Source: Bacteroidia bacterium
GTDB taxonomy: Bacteria; Bacteroidota; Bacteroidia; AKYH767-A; OLB10
DNA length: 64,000 nt
Direction: 5' to 3'
Assembly (NCBI GenBank): GCA_037045145.1
Contig: JBAOIA010000011.1
Span: 186,001-250,000, forward strand
A program made the position numbers and the translations under genes. This document shows, piece after piece, positions 18,531-26,725 of this stretch. Within the stretch, counting starts at the first letter, position 1. Each line of letters begins with the position of its first letter. The notes under the pieces were generated by a model. The model saw nothing but the letters and a program-made list of their open reading frames with translations, was not told where the DNA came from and did not search any database.

Positions 18531-19154
18531 ATGTTTAGCATTTTTAAAAAAATATTGATTTTGCTTTTGTTGCCCTTCATTGCAAATGCACAATCGTTCA
18601 AAGCTTCCATTATTGCCGGTGTCAATGCATCACAAGTTTCCGGTGATGAATTAGGGGGGTTTAATAAAGCGGGAGTAATGTTCGGAGGCAGTACCTTTTT
18701 GTCTGTAACGCCAAAATCAGATGTTGCCATGGAGTTGTTGTTTATTCAGAAAGGAAGTAAAACTCCTACATCGAAAGACAACATCAATGCCGACTATTAC
18801 AAAATGAGTTTAAATTATCTGGAAGTGCATTTTAATTATACTTATCATGCATCTAAAAAAATAGGATTACATGTTGGTCCTACCTTTGGTGTACTGGTAG
18901 GTGAGAAAGAAGAAGATATAGCAGGAGAGTTGACAGAAAGACCAGAGTTTGAAAAAACAGAACTAGGTGTTGCGGGTGGGCTATCATTTCACTTCAGCGA
19001 GAAAGTTGGTTTGTATATGCGCTTGTCAAATTCGCTGTTGCCCATTCGTAAAATGGGTGCAGACACACGTTATTTTAAAAGCGGACAATACAATAGCGGT
19101 TTGGCATTTTTTCTTACTTATACTTTTAGTTCAAAAGACAAACAAAAGCAATAA
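18531..19154 (+). CDS. PorT-family outer-membrane beta-barrel protein
   Basis: 207-residue protein with a signal peptide (ILLLLPFIANAQ) and an OMP_b-brl_2/PorT-like barrel. Characteristic pieces are SIIAGVNASQVSGDELGGF at the start of the mature protein, MELLFIQKGSK near residue 68 and YLEVHFNYTYHASKKIGLHV, the motif region that usually reads LEIP. The last strand ends SGLAFFLTYTF. Members of this family line the outer membrane; one (PorT) belongs to T9SS but this one need not. Its stop overlaps the ubiX start as TAATG. Confidence 0.82.
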   Translation: MFSIFKKILILLLLPFIANAQSFKASIIAGVNASQVSGDELGGFNKAGVMFGGSTFLSVTPKSDVAMELLFIQKGSKTPTSKDNINADYYKMSLNYLEVHFNYTYHASKKIGLHVGPTFGVLVGEKEEDIAGELTERPEFEKTELGVAGGLSFHFSEKVGLYMRLSNSLLPIRKMGADTRYFKSGQYNSGLAFFLTYTFSSKDKQKQ

Positions 19155-19714
19155 TGAAAAATAAAATAGTAGTTGCCGTTTCCGGTGCCAGCGGTAGTAT
19201 TTACGCATCAATGTTGTTTGATAAATTGTCAATGTTAAAAGAACAATTTTCAGATGTTGCAATAGTATTTTCAAAAAACGCAACAGCTGTGTGGCAACAT
19301 GAATTAGGTAATGATTCATTTAAAACATTTTCTTTTAAAAGGTATGATACGATGGATTTCAATGCACCATTTGCATCTGGGTCAGCACAATATAATACTA
19401 TGATTATTATTCCATGCAGCATGGGAACAATGGGAAGGATTGCTGCAGGAATTTCAAACGATCTGATAACACGCGCAGCAGATGTAATACTCAAGGAGCG
19501 CAGAAAACTTATTTTAGTTACACGTGATATGCCGTTGAATCTTATTCATATCAACAATATGAAAGCCATAACTGAAGCCGGAGGAATAATTTGCCCTGCA
19601 TGTCCGTCTTTCTACAGCAAGCCGCAAACTATCAATGATGTGGCAGCAACAGTAGTTGACCGTGCGTTGGATCTTGCAGGATTTAGTTTAAACAGTTTCC
19701 GCTGGAATGAGTAA
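19154..19714 (+). CDS. ubiX: UbiX/Pad1-family flavin prenyltransferase
   Basis: 186-residue flavoprotein that prenylates FMN to make the cofactor of UbiD-type decarboxylases. It has the N-terminal VVAVSGASGSIYASMLFDKL, the conserved PCSMGTMGRIAAGISNDLITRAADVI split around residues 92-117, RRKLILVTRDMPLNLIHINN near residue 120 and the C-terminal PACPSFYSKPQTINDV. Length is normal. In Bacteroidota it would normally serve menaquinone synthesis or other decarboxylations. No ubiD gene is in the window. It overlaps the following membrane-protein gene by 8 bases, so translational coupling is likely. Confidence 0.92.
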   Translation: MKNKIVVAVSGASGSIYASMLFDKLSMLKEQFSDVAIVFSKNATAVWQHELGNDSFKTFSFKRYDTMDFNAPFASGSAQYNTMIIIPCSMGTMGRIAAGISNDLITRAADVILKERRKLILVTRDMPLNLIHINNMKAITEAGGIICPACPSFYSKPQTINDVAATVVDRALDLAGFSLNSFRWNE

Positions 19715-20681
19715 ACAGCCTTCGGCATTTGATATGCTTTCCAATCTTATTTTCATCAGATTGCAGCAACTTAAACGCGAGTTGATTAGAACCGGATGGC
19801 TTTACAGTCTTATACTCTTAATCATTGTCGGGATTTTTGGATTTTTATTTTATCATTTGGTGCAAACACAAATTCATAGTTTTTATTTATCGGCTTTATT
19901 GATTATAACTGTGTATGCTATTCATAGTACCAGAAATGATTTGACATTTATCAAACAACAATTATGGAATCCGTATTTTATCCTGACATCTGAATACCTC
20001 TTGTTGACTCTTCCGGTTTTTATCTTGTTATTTGTAAAAGGTTTTTTTGCATCAGGATGCATAATAATTGCAGGTTGTCTCTTAGTAGCTTTAACTGTTC
20101 CCGGAAATTCAACAACCTTACTTTTTCCAAAACTTACAAGATGGATACCTTCAGGAATGTTTGAATGGAGGAGCGGTATTCGTAACTCTAAAGGTATTGC
20201 CGCAGTCTTTATTATTGGTTTGTATGCGTCCTGTTTTTTAAAGTTTTTTCCATTAATATTCCTGTGGTTAATCACCATATCAGTTGCCGGGTTTTATCAA
20301 TTTGGAGAACCATTGTCACTTCTCTATTTACATGAAAATGCCAAACAACTGCTAAGAAGTAAAATTATTAGTTCTTTGTCACTTTACTTAAAGATAACTT
20401 TTATTCCGGTATTGGCGAATATATTTTTTCATCCTCAAATTTGGTGGGTTAACATACTGATTTATTCTTTATACACACTTGTTGTTATTTGTGCAGTGTT
20501 GATTAAATATGCTGTTTACAAACCCAATGAAAAACTAACAGCAGGAAGTATGTTGCTATCTATAGTTTCTATTTCACCGGCTCTTCCATTCACCATTCCT
20601 TTTCCCATAGTTGTTGCAACTATAAAGTATAAAAGCGCTCTTCAAAACTTAGATTACTACTTTCATGATCAGCATCAATAA
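19707..20681 (+). CDS. Polytopic membrane protein, probable ABC transporter permease
   Basis: 324-residue integral membrane protein with about eight hydrophobic segments (for example LYSLILLIIVGIFGFLFYHL near residue 32, AVFIIGLYASCFLKFFPLIF near residue 172). No motif identifies the family. The following ATP-binding gene overlaps it by 17 bases, which makes it the likely membrane partner of that ATPase. Such small ABC-2-like pairs often export lipids or peptides or act in resistance; the substrate here is unknown. Confidence 0.65.
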   Translation: MSKQPSAFDMLSNLIFIRLQQLKRELIRTGWLYSLILLIIVGIFGFLFYHLVQTQIHSFYLSALLIITVYAIHSTRNDLTFIKQQLWNPYFILTSEYLLLTLPVFILLFVKGFFASGCIIIAGCLLVALTVPGNSTTLLFPKLTRWIPSGMFEWRSGIRNSKGIAAVFIIGLYASCFLKFFPLIFLWLITISVAGFYQFGEPLSLLYLHENAKQLLRSKIISSLSLYLKITFIPVLANIFFHPQIWWVNILIYSLYTLVVICAVLIKYAVYKPNEKLTAGSMLLSIVSISPALPFTIPFPIVVATIKYKSALQNLDYYFHDQHQ

Positions 20682-21345
20682 TCTGAAAATTTCTTTTGAT
20701 AAACAACAGGTGATTAATATTGAAAAATATTATTTTAATACAGGAAAAACACTTGGTATTATTGGTCTTAATGGTGCCGGAAAAACAACTTTTTTTAATG
20801 CCGTATGCAAGTATTTAAAGCGTGATGTACAAGCCGTTTTGTTAAACGATAAACCATTTGAGCGTTGTGATGCAGCCTATCTGGAAACAACAAACTACTT
20901 TTATAATAACATTACTGCCGAAGAATATCTTTCGCTTTTTCCATCCAATAATTTACTTTTCAATAAAAAGAATTTGATTGAACTGCTTCAGTTAAAATCC
21001 AATGAGTTGATTGATACTTTCTCTACAGGCATGAAAAAGAAGCTGGCTTTGATTGCAATTATCTGTCAGGACAAACCGGTGTATATTTTAGACGAGCCTT
21101 TTAACGGATTGGATTTAGAATCGAATAAAATTCTGGAAATGCTGATTCAAAAACTAGCTGAAAATGGTAAAACAATATTTCTCTCATCACACATTCTTTC
21201 CCCATTGACATCATTGTGTGCTGAAATTCATTTGATTCAAAATGGACGTTTTGAAAAACAATTTCAGCCTGAACAGTTTAACGAAATTGAAAATGTATTA
21301 TTTTCTAATCTCACCGAGAAGGTCAATTCAATTCTAAAAAAGTAA
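20665..21345 (+). CDS. ABC transporter ATP-binding protein
   Basis: 226-residue ATPase. Walker A is GLNGAGKTTF near residue 34, the signature loop is FSTGMKKKLALI near residue 118 (a degenerate LSGGQ), Walker B plus catalytic Glu is PVYILDEPFNGLD near residue 137, and the H-loop is IFLSSHILSP. It resembles the CcmA/YtrB-like group that pairs with ABC-2 permeases. It overlaps the membrane-protein gene and ends one base before the convergent sucA gene, leaving no room for a separate terminator. Confidence 0.9.
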   Translation: MISINNLKISFDKQQVINIEKYYFNTGKTLGIIGLNGAGKTTFFNAVCKYLKRDVQAVLLNDKPFERCDAAYLETTNYFYNNITAEEYLSLFPSNNLLFNKKNLIELLQLKSNELIDTFSTGMKKKLALIAIICQDKPVYILDEPFNGLDLESNKILEMLIQKLAENGKTIFLSSHILSPLTSLCAEIHLIQNGRFEKQFQPEQFNEIENVLFSNLTEKVNSILKK

Positions 21346-21346
21346 T

Positions 21347-24085
21347 TTAGACAGTTACTTTCTCAAATGCTGCTTTAATTAATTGTTGTTGTTCTTCATC
21401 ATGAGCACTGTGTGATCCAGTTGCAGGACTGGCACTTTCAACACGTGCAATAAGTCTGATGTTCAAATCCGGCATCATCCGTTTTATAAAACTCCATGCA
21501 CCCATATTATCAGGTTCTTCCTGCAGCCAGATAATGTCATCTGCTTTTGAATATTTCCTTAGCAGTTTTTCAACCTGCTGATGTGGGAAAGGATAAAGCT
21601 GCTCAATTCTGATTAAAGCTATGTCAGAAATTTTTTCTTCTGTGCGATGCTGTAATAGGTCAAAATACACTTTACCTGTACAAAAGATTACACGCGAAAC
21701 CTCATTAGCCTTAACTGTATCATCAATTACTTCACTGAATATTTTATCCGTAAAATCACTGATGGTAGAAACACAAAGCGGATGACGAAGCAAACTCTTT
21801 GGTGTAAATACAATCAAAGGTTTTCTAAAAGACCATTTAAGTTGACGTCTTAAAGCGTGGAAAAAATTAGCAGGTGAAGTACAGTTGGTAACAACCATAT
21901 TATATTCTGCGCTTAGCGTAAGAAAACGCTCCATACGTGCGCTGCTATGTTCGGCACCTTGTCCTTCATAACCATGAGGCAGCAACATTACCAATCCATT
22001 CATACGATTCCACTTGTCCTCTGCGCTGCTCAGATACTGATCAATAATTATTTGTGCACCATTTCCAAAATCGCCAAACTGTGCTTCCCACAAAACCAAA
22101 CTGTTGGGTGATGTAAATGCATAACCATATTCAAATCCTAAAACACCATACTCCGACAACAGCGAGTTGTAAATGTAATATCGTGCTTGCTTGTCTGAAA
22201 TATGATTGAGTGGTGTATATTGCTCTTCAGAATCTTCAACACGAACAACAGCATGTCGGTGTGAGAATGTGCCGCGTTCACAGTCTTGTCCGCTCAAACG
22301 AACAGGAAACCCTTCATAAAGTAAGGTTCCATAAGCTAATAGTTCACCCATTGCCCAATCCAACCTGCCATCACCTTTTAACATTTCTTTTCTTTCACTG
22401 AAAAGTCGTGTTATCTTATTAAAAAACTTTTTATCTGCCGGAAGATCTGTAATTTTTTCTGCAATTGATAATAATACCTGTGACTTAACTGTTGTATCCG
22501 GAGACTGAACAAAATCTTCAGGAGTTGAAAAGCGGAGTTTACTCCATGCACCATCTTTAAAGTTAGGAACTTTTGTTTTCTCAACTTTTTTGGCAACACT
22601 TAATTTTTCTTCAAGCAATGCTTTGAATGATTTTTCCATCTCCTTCACCAGGTTTGTTTCTATCTCGCCTTGTGAAAGTAATTTCTGAATATAAATTTCT
22701 CTTGGGTTTGGATGTGAAGCAATGGCCTTATACAAAAGTGGTTGCGTGAAACGTGGTTCATCACCTTCGTTGTGCCCATATTTTCTGTAGCAAAGAATAT
22801 CAATGAAAACATCACGATGATATTTCTGACGATATTCCATCGCCAATTTCACTGTGTAAATGAGCGCTTCAACATCATCGCCATTGACATGAAACACTGG
22901 TGACAAAGTTACTTTTGCAACATCGGTACAATAGGTACTTGATCGTGCATCAATATAATTAGTTGTAAAACCTACCTGATTGTTTATAATAAGATGTATA
23001 GTTCCTCCCGTAGAATAACCCTTGAGTAATGACATCTGAATAACTTCATAAACCACACCTTGTGCTGCTATCGCAGCATCACCATGAATCAAAATCGGTG
23101 CAATATCATCTGTTGTTCCCCCTTGAGCATCAATTTTTGAACGAACTATTCCTTGTACCAATGCATCTACTGCTTCGAGATGCGAAGGGTTTGGTGTTAA
23201 TGAAATATGTACTTTCTTGCCATCATAAGTTTCAACATCTCCAGAATAGCCAAGATGATATTTTACATCACCACCAAAGGCATTATCTTCAAAAGCTTTT
23301 CCTTCAAACTCAGTAAAAATTTCATCATAGCCTTTATTGAGAATATTTGCAAGTACATTCAGGCGGCCTCTATGTGCCATGCCTATAACAAATTCTTTGA
23401 TGCCCATTTTGGCACCAAATTCAATTACTGCATCGAGTGCAGGAATAGTTGTTTCGGCACCTTCGAGTGAAAAACGTTTCTGTCCAGCAAACTTTACATG
23501 TAAAAAATTTTCGAATGCAACAGCTTCGTTCAGCTTATTCAGAATTTTTCTTTTATCATCAATAGTAAACTCAAGGCTGTTTTTGCAGCTCTCCATTTTT
23601 TGTTCAAACCATTTTACTACTTCCGGGCTTCTGATATACTTATACTCCACACCAACACTGCGGCAATACGTGTCGCGTAGGTGTGCGATAATATCTGATA
23701 ATGATGCTTTGCCAATTCCAATTTGATGACCTGCCTGAAAAAGCGTAGGCAGATCACTCTCAGACAATCCAAAATGCTGAATATCTAATGTAGGTTGATA
23801 TTTCCTGCGCTCACGAACAGGATTGGTATCTGTAAATAAGTGTCCACGTTTGCGATAATCACTAATTAATCGCAATACCATAAACTCCTTTTCTATATGT
23901 GCTGCATTTGCTGCCGATACAACATTGCCACCATCAGGCGATTGGCTTTTCCTTGCCAGTTCAAATCCATCAAAAAAAGTCCGCCAGGTATGATCTATTG
24001 ACTGCGGGTCTTTAAGATATGAGTTATAAAGTGCTTCTATCGCTACCGGATCAGCATTACCGAGGTAAGTACGTTTCTTTTCCAC
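21347..24085 (-). CDS. sucA: 2-oxoglutarate dehydrogenase E1 component
   Basis: 912-residue thiamine-diphosphate enzyme of the TCA cycle that decarboxylates 2-oxoglutarate and passes the succinyl group to the E2 lipoyl protein. Diagnostic stretches include the N-terminal subunit-binding YLGNADPVAIEALYNSYL, EFVIGMAHRGRLNVLANIL near residue 230, GDAAIAAQGVVYEVIQMS near residue 325, HLIINNQVGFTT near residue 355, the Lys/His-rich KYGHNEGDEPRFTQP near residue 425, and FGDFGNGAQIIIDQYLSSAE near residue 670. Length is normal. The E2 and E3 genes are not adjacent. A TACCTTTG element lies 26 nt upstream. Confidence 0.97.
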   Translation of the reverse strand: MEKKRTYLGNADPVAIEALYNSYLKDPQSIDHTWRTFFDGFELARKSQSPDGGNVVSAANAAHIEKEFMVLRLISDYRKRGHLFTDTNPVRERRKYQPTLDIQHFGLSESDLPTLFQAGHQIGIGKASLSDIIAHLRDTYCRSVGVEYKYIRSPEVVKWFEQKMESCKNSLEFTIDDKRKILNKLNEAVAFENFLHVKFAGQKRFSLEGAETTIPALDAVIEFGAKMGIKEFVIGMAHRGRLNVLANILNKGYDEIFTEFEGKAFEDNAFGGDVKYHLGYSGDVETYDGKKVHISLTPNPSHLEAVDALVQGIVRSKIDAQGGTTDDIAPILIHGDAAIAAQGVVYEVIQMSLLKGYSTGGTIHLIINNQVGFTTNYIDARSSTYCTDVAKVTLSPVFHVNGDDVEALIYTVKLAMEYRQKYHRDVFIDILCYRKYGHNEGDEPRFTQPLLYKAIASHPNPREIYIQKLLSQGEIETNLVKEMEKSFKALLEEKLSVAKKVEKTKVPNFKDGAWSKLRFSTPEDFVQSPDTTVKSQVLLSIAEKITDLPADKKFFNKITRLFSERKEMLKGDGRLDWAMGELLAYGTLLYEGFPVRLSGQDCERGTFSHRHAVVRVEDSEEQYTPLNHISDKQARYYIYNSLLSEYGVLGFEYGYAFTSPNSLVLWEAQFGDFGNGAQIIIDQYLSSAEDKWNRMNGLVMLLPHGYEGQGAEHSSARMERFLTLSAEYNMVVTNCTSPANFFHALRRQLKWSFRKPLIVFTPKSLLRHPLCVSTISDFTDKIFSEVIDDTVKANEVSRVIFCTGKVYFDLLQHRTEEKISDIALIRIEQLYPFPHQQVEKLLRKYSKADDIIWLQEEPDNMGAWSFIKRMMPDLNIRLIARVESASPATGSHSAHDEEQQQLIKAAFEKVTV

Positions 24086-24111
24086 ATTAAAAAATAACTG
24101 AATTCAGCGCA

Positions 24112-24119
24112 CAAAGGTA
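24112..24119 (-). promoter_or_regulatory. Probable -7 promoter element of sucA
   Basis: TACCTTTG on the minus strand, a TAnnTTTG match, 26 nt before the sucA start. The -33 region is T-rich without a clear TTG. Confidence 0.45.
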
Positions 24120-24184
24120 GTCAATTTGCCGGTGTAAAAACTGATTTTGGTTAGCTCAATAGCCATTCTGTATTTAAAAACTCA

Positions 24185-24904
24185 TCAATTAAACAGTTCG
24201 GTTAGTATATCAACACTTTGCAAACGAAAACCATCCGGAAGATGCAGTTGATAATATTGCAACAAAACATTCATTAAATCTGTTCGCTGTTTATGATTAA
24301 ATTGTGGATTATTGATTGATGAATTAAGACATCGATGTAATAAAAACGAAGTTGATGAATCAATGACATAGAGATGTGACGAGTTTTTTGAACTAAAATT
24401 ACCCTCCTTCAAGTCAAAACAAAATTGTTCCTCATAATTATCTGTAGGTCCAAAACCGAGAAATGCAGAAAGCTTTATCATAAAAAAAAGATGAAAATCA
24501 GGGTTGGCTGTTAATGAATTATCGAGTTGAACTATGCTATCAAACAAAAATCTGAAAAGTGCAGGATTAGCCTCTTCTTCACGAATAGTACGGTATAGCA
24601 ATTCTGCCATAAAAATTGACTGTGTGCTTTTGGTAATATCAAAGGGAATAGTGATAAAGCGGTTTGCAAAAGCCAGATTCTTTATGCGTTGAAGTCCTTT
24701 GTCCGGACGATGATAAACAACAAGCTGCAGTAAGCATAAAGGTTGAAAAAATACACTCTTGCTTTTTGCCTTTGAAGAACGCACACCATTAACCAGATAG
24801 GTCTGTATGCCAAATTTTTCTGTATAAATTTTAGCAATAACAGATGAATCGCCATAGGGCGACATGTTCAAAACAATTCCGTCTGTGTTATGCAAGGCTG
24901 ACAT
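24185..24904 (-). CDS. recO: DNA repair protein RecO
   Basis: 239-residue recombination mediator that loads RecA on gapped DNA with RecF and RecR. The start at 24904 (MSALHNTDGIVL) gives the family's usual OB-fold N-terminus; a frame open to 25015 would add 37 residues not expected in RecO. Family features are TDGIVLNMSPYGDSSVIAKI, YTEKFGIQTYLVNGVR near residue 26 and FFQPLCLLQLVVYHRPDKGL near residue 49. The zinc-binding cysteines of some RecO proteins are not evident. Its upstream region is shared with the divergent Rrf2 gene. Confidence 0.88.
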   Translation of the reverse strand: MSALHNTDGIVLNMSPYGDSSVIAKIYTEKFGIQTYLVNGVRSSKAKSKSVFFQPLCLLQLVVYHRPDKGLQRIKNLAFANRFITIPFDITKSTQSIFMAELLYRTIREEEANPALFRFLFDSIVQLDNSLTANPDFHLFFMIKLSAFLGFGPTDNYEEQFCFDLKEGNFSSKNSSHLYVIDSSTSFLLHRCLNSSINNPQFNHKQRTDLMNVLLQYYQLHLPDGFRLQSVDILTELFN

Positions 24905-25024
24905 TCCGTTTTTTCTGTTCTGCGTATTTTGCTGCAAATTTATGACATGATTCTGACGATTCAGCATAAATATAAAAACAGTTTTAACACTGCATAAATA
25001 CAATGAAATTGACATTTAAAAATA

Positions 25025-25067
25025 ATTTACGATATTTTTGTCGTAAATAAAAAACTTCCTACTTTTG
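25025..25067 (+). promoter_or_regulatory. Rrf2 promoter with overlapping inverted-repeat operator
   Basis: A perfect 8-bp inverted repeat, ATTTACGA (25025-25032) and TCGTAAAT (25041-25048), has an 8-nt spacer holding TTTTTG, which serves as the -33 element. After 19 nt comes TACTTTTG (25060-25067), a perfect TAnnTTTG. Transcription should start near 25074, 14 nt before the Rrf2 start. A dimer bound at the repeat would block RNA polymerase, so autorepression by Rrf2 is likely. Confidence 0.72.
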
Positions 25068-25087
25068 TACCCTGAAAAAACGCAACA

Positions 25088-25522
25088 ATGTTTTCTAAAG
25101 CCTGCGAGCATGGCATAAAGGCCATAATATATATAGCAACACAATCCATGGATGGAAAGCGCGTAAAAATTGGTGATGTTGTAGAAAATTCCGGATCACC
25201 TGAAGCTTTTACTGCAAAAGTTCTGGGCTCATTAACCAAGTATCATATCGTAAATTCCTATACAGGACCTAACGGGGGATTTTTTATTGATGTTAAGGAC
25301 ATGAAAAAAATAAAAATGAGCGACATCGTCAATGCCATTGATGGAGATTCATTATATAATGGCTGTGGTATGGGACTGAGTGAATGTAGTAAAGCACAGC
25401 CCTGCCCTATGCACGATAAATTTATTAAAGTCAGAAAAGAAATAAAAGAAATGTTAACTACAACTACTGTTTACGATTTGGCATTAGGACTAAAGTCCGG
25501 AAAAACAGTTTTAATGAGATAA
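25088..25522 (+). CDS. Rrf2-family transcriptional regulator (IscR/NsrR-like)
   Basis: 144-residue winged-helix regulator. The DNA-binding part has CEHGIKAIIYIATQSMDGKR and the recognition region GSPEAFTAKVLGSLTKYHIV, and the wing contains GPNGGFFID. Three cysteines in CGMGLSECSKAQPC (residues about 97-110) match the iron-sulfur ligand pattern of IscR/NsrR proteins, which sense NO or Fe-S status. It is the first gene of a cluster for haemoglobin, Fe-S repair and hemerythrin proteins, so NO or oxygen sensing is the likely job. Its own promoter lies inside a palindrome. Confidence 0.9.
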   Translation: MFSKACEHGIKAIIYIATQSMDGKRVKIGDVVENSGSPEAFTAKVLGSLTKYHIVNSYTGPNGGFFIDVKDMKKIKMSDIVNAIDGDSLYNGCGMGLSECSKAQPCPMHDKFIKVRKEIKEMLTTTTVYDLALGLKSGKTVLMR

Positions 25523-25573
25523 TAAATTTATTTAAATCAGAAATATTCAATAGACAATAAAAAACACAAAACA

Positions 25574-25807
25574 ATGGAGACTACAGAAATATGGCTACCA
25601 TCGCTAATCACAAAAACACCTCAGGAGGGAAGAGAATTAGCAATTAAAATGGCAAGAAAATCAATTGCAGCAATACAAACAAATCCGGAGGTAAGAAAAA
25701 AACTACGTGACGATTATGCATCCGACACAAAACAACTGATAGCTTCTGCTAATGTAATAGCACTAGAATTTCAGACTGTGGCAGCAGCAAATAATTATTG
25801 GAAGTAA
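25574..25807 (+). CDS. 77-residue protein of unknown function
   Basis: Small, soluble, mostly helical protein rich in Ala, Lys and Thr, with no signal peptide, membrane segment or cysteine. It begins METTEIWLPSLITKTPQEGR and ends ANNYWK. I recognise no family. It lies 51 nt after the Rrf2 gene and 73 nt before the truncated haemoglobin gene on the same strand, within the presumed stress cluster, and is probably cotranscribed. The ATG is preceded by an A-rich leader typical of this genome. Confidence 0.6.
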   Translation: METTEIWLPSLITKTPQEGRELAIKMARKSIAAIQTNPEVRKKLRDDYASDTKQLIASANVIALEFQTVAAANNYWK

Positions 25808-25880
25808 TTCTTTACATTTTACTAATGAGCATTACAATTAAAAGATTTACATTAAAGTTAAAACAAACTAATTTTCAGTA

Positions 25881-26270
25881 ATGGTGATGAAAGATATTGA
25901 AAACATAAACGATATACAATTATTGGTGGATGGCTTCTATAGTAAAATTCGCAATGACGAACAATTAGGTTCTATTTTTAATGGTATTATAAAAAACAGA
26001 TGGCCCGAACATCTTGAAAAGATGTATCGCTTTTGGCAAACAATTCTATTAGATGATCAAACTTACTTTGGCAGTCCATTTGTTCCACATGCTAAAATGC
26101 CGGTAGATAAAAGTCATTTTGAGCAATGGATAAAACTATTTTCCGAAACTGTTGATGAAAACTTTGCTGGTGAAAAAGCAGAACAAGCCAAATGGCAAGG
26201 TCAGCGAATGGCAGATATGTTTCATTACAAGATTGAATATATTAAAAACAGTTCCACTACTCCACTATAA
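25881..26270 (+). CDS. Group III truncated haemoglobin
   Basis: 129-residue haem protein of the 2-on-2 fold. It has DIENINDIQLLVDGFYSKIR at the start, the B/E-helix region HLEKMYRFWQTILLDDQTYFG, the proximal His in DKSHFEQWIKLF near residue 77 and GQRMADMFHYKIEY at the end, all in keeping with group III trHb proteins. These bind O2 and NO, and roles in NO detoxification or redox signalling have been proposed. The first codons MVM allow a start at 25881 or 25887. Its TAA stop overlaps the next start as TAATG. Confidence 0.88.
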   Translation: MVMKDIENINDIQLLVDGFYSKIRNDEQLGSIFNGIIKNRWPEHLEKMYRFWQTILLDDQTYFGSPFVPHAKMPVDKSHFEQWIKLFSETVDENFAGEKAEQAKWQGQRMADMFHYKIEYIKNSSTTPL

Positions 26271-26725
26271 TGACTGTTGTACATCTGCCCATAGCCTTAA
26301 TTGCATCCACACTATGGATTGGATTTGTTAGTGCAATAAGTTTTATGGAAGCCTGGCTAAAATTCAGAGCACCGGGAATTACTATACCCTTAGGTTTAGG
26401 TATTGGCAGGTTAGTTTTCAATGCACTCAACAAAATTGAATGGGTTCTTGCAACATTAATTATCTGTAATCTTATTTTAGCTAAAGAACAATTTATCAAT
26501 CCCGTCAATGGAGGGCAGGGAATATTTTATCTTATTCCGTTACTTATATTATTATTTTAGACACTTTGGCTTTTGCCACAACTTGATGCCCGAGCACAAA
26601 TGCAAATAAACGGTAAGCCGGTTTTGCCTTCTAAACTTCATTTTTACTATGCAGGACTTGAAGTGGTTAAAGTGGTATTTTTAGCAACATTTATTTTAAC
26701 ACTCTTTAAAAACATAACAACATGA
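26270..26725 (+). pseudogene. DUF4149-like small membrane protein interrupted by in-frame TAG
   Basis: A frame of 151 codons encoding about four membrane helices carries a TAG at codon 97 (26558-26560). After it the same frame continues without another stop through TLWLLPQLDARAQM and HFYYAGLEVVKVVFLATFI to a TGA at 26723-26725, which overlaps the tryptophan dioxygenase start as ATGA. The start overlaps the haemoglobin stop as TAATG. The shape, with a WLLPxLxARA loop and a final ALEVxKV-like helix, resembles DUF4149-type membrane proteins. A single C-to-T change of a CAG Gln codon would explain the TAG. It could be a fresh mutation, a sequencing error or a readthrough site; the 96-residue product lacks the last helices. 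Confidence 0.75.

Noticed and set aside
21346..21346. Bidirectional terminator between the ABC ATPase and sucA
   Set aside because: Only one base separates the two convergent stops and I see no stem-loop.
24905..25015. N-terminal extension of RecO
   Set aside because: It is not part of the RecO family fold and has the composition of intergenic sequence.
26558..26560. Reassignment of TAG to an amino acid in this genome
   Set aside because: TAG ends several intact genes here, including hemerythrin (29785-29787), NDH-2 (31136-31138) and exodeoxyribonuclease III (49159-49161).
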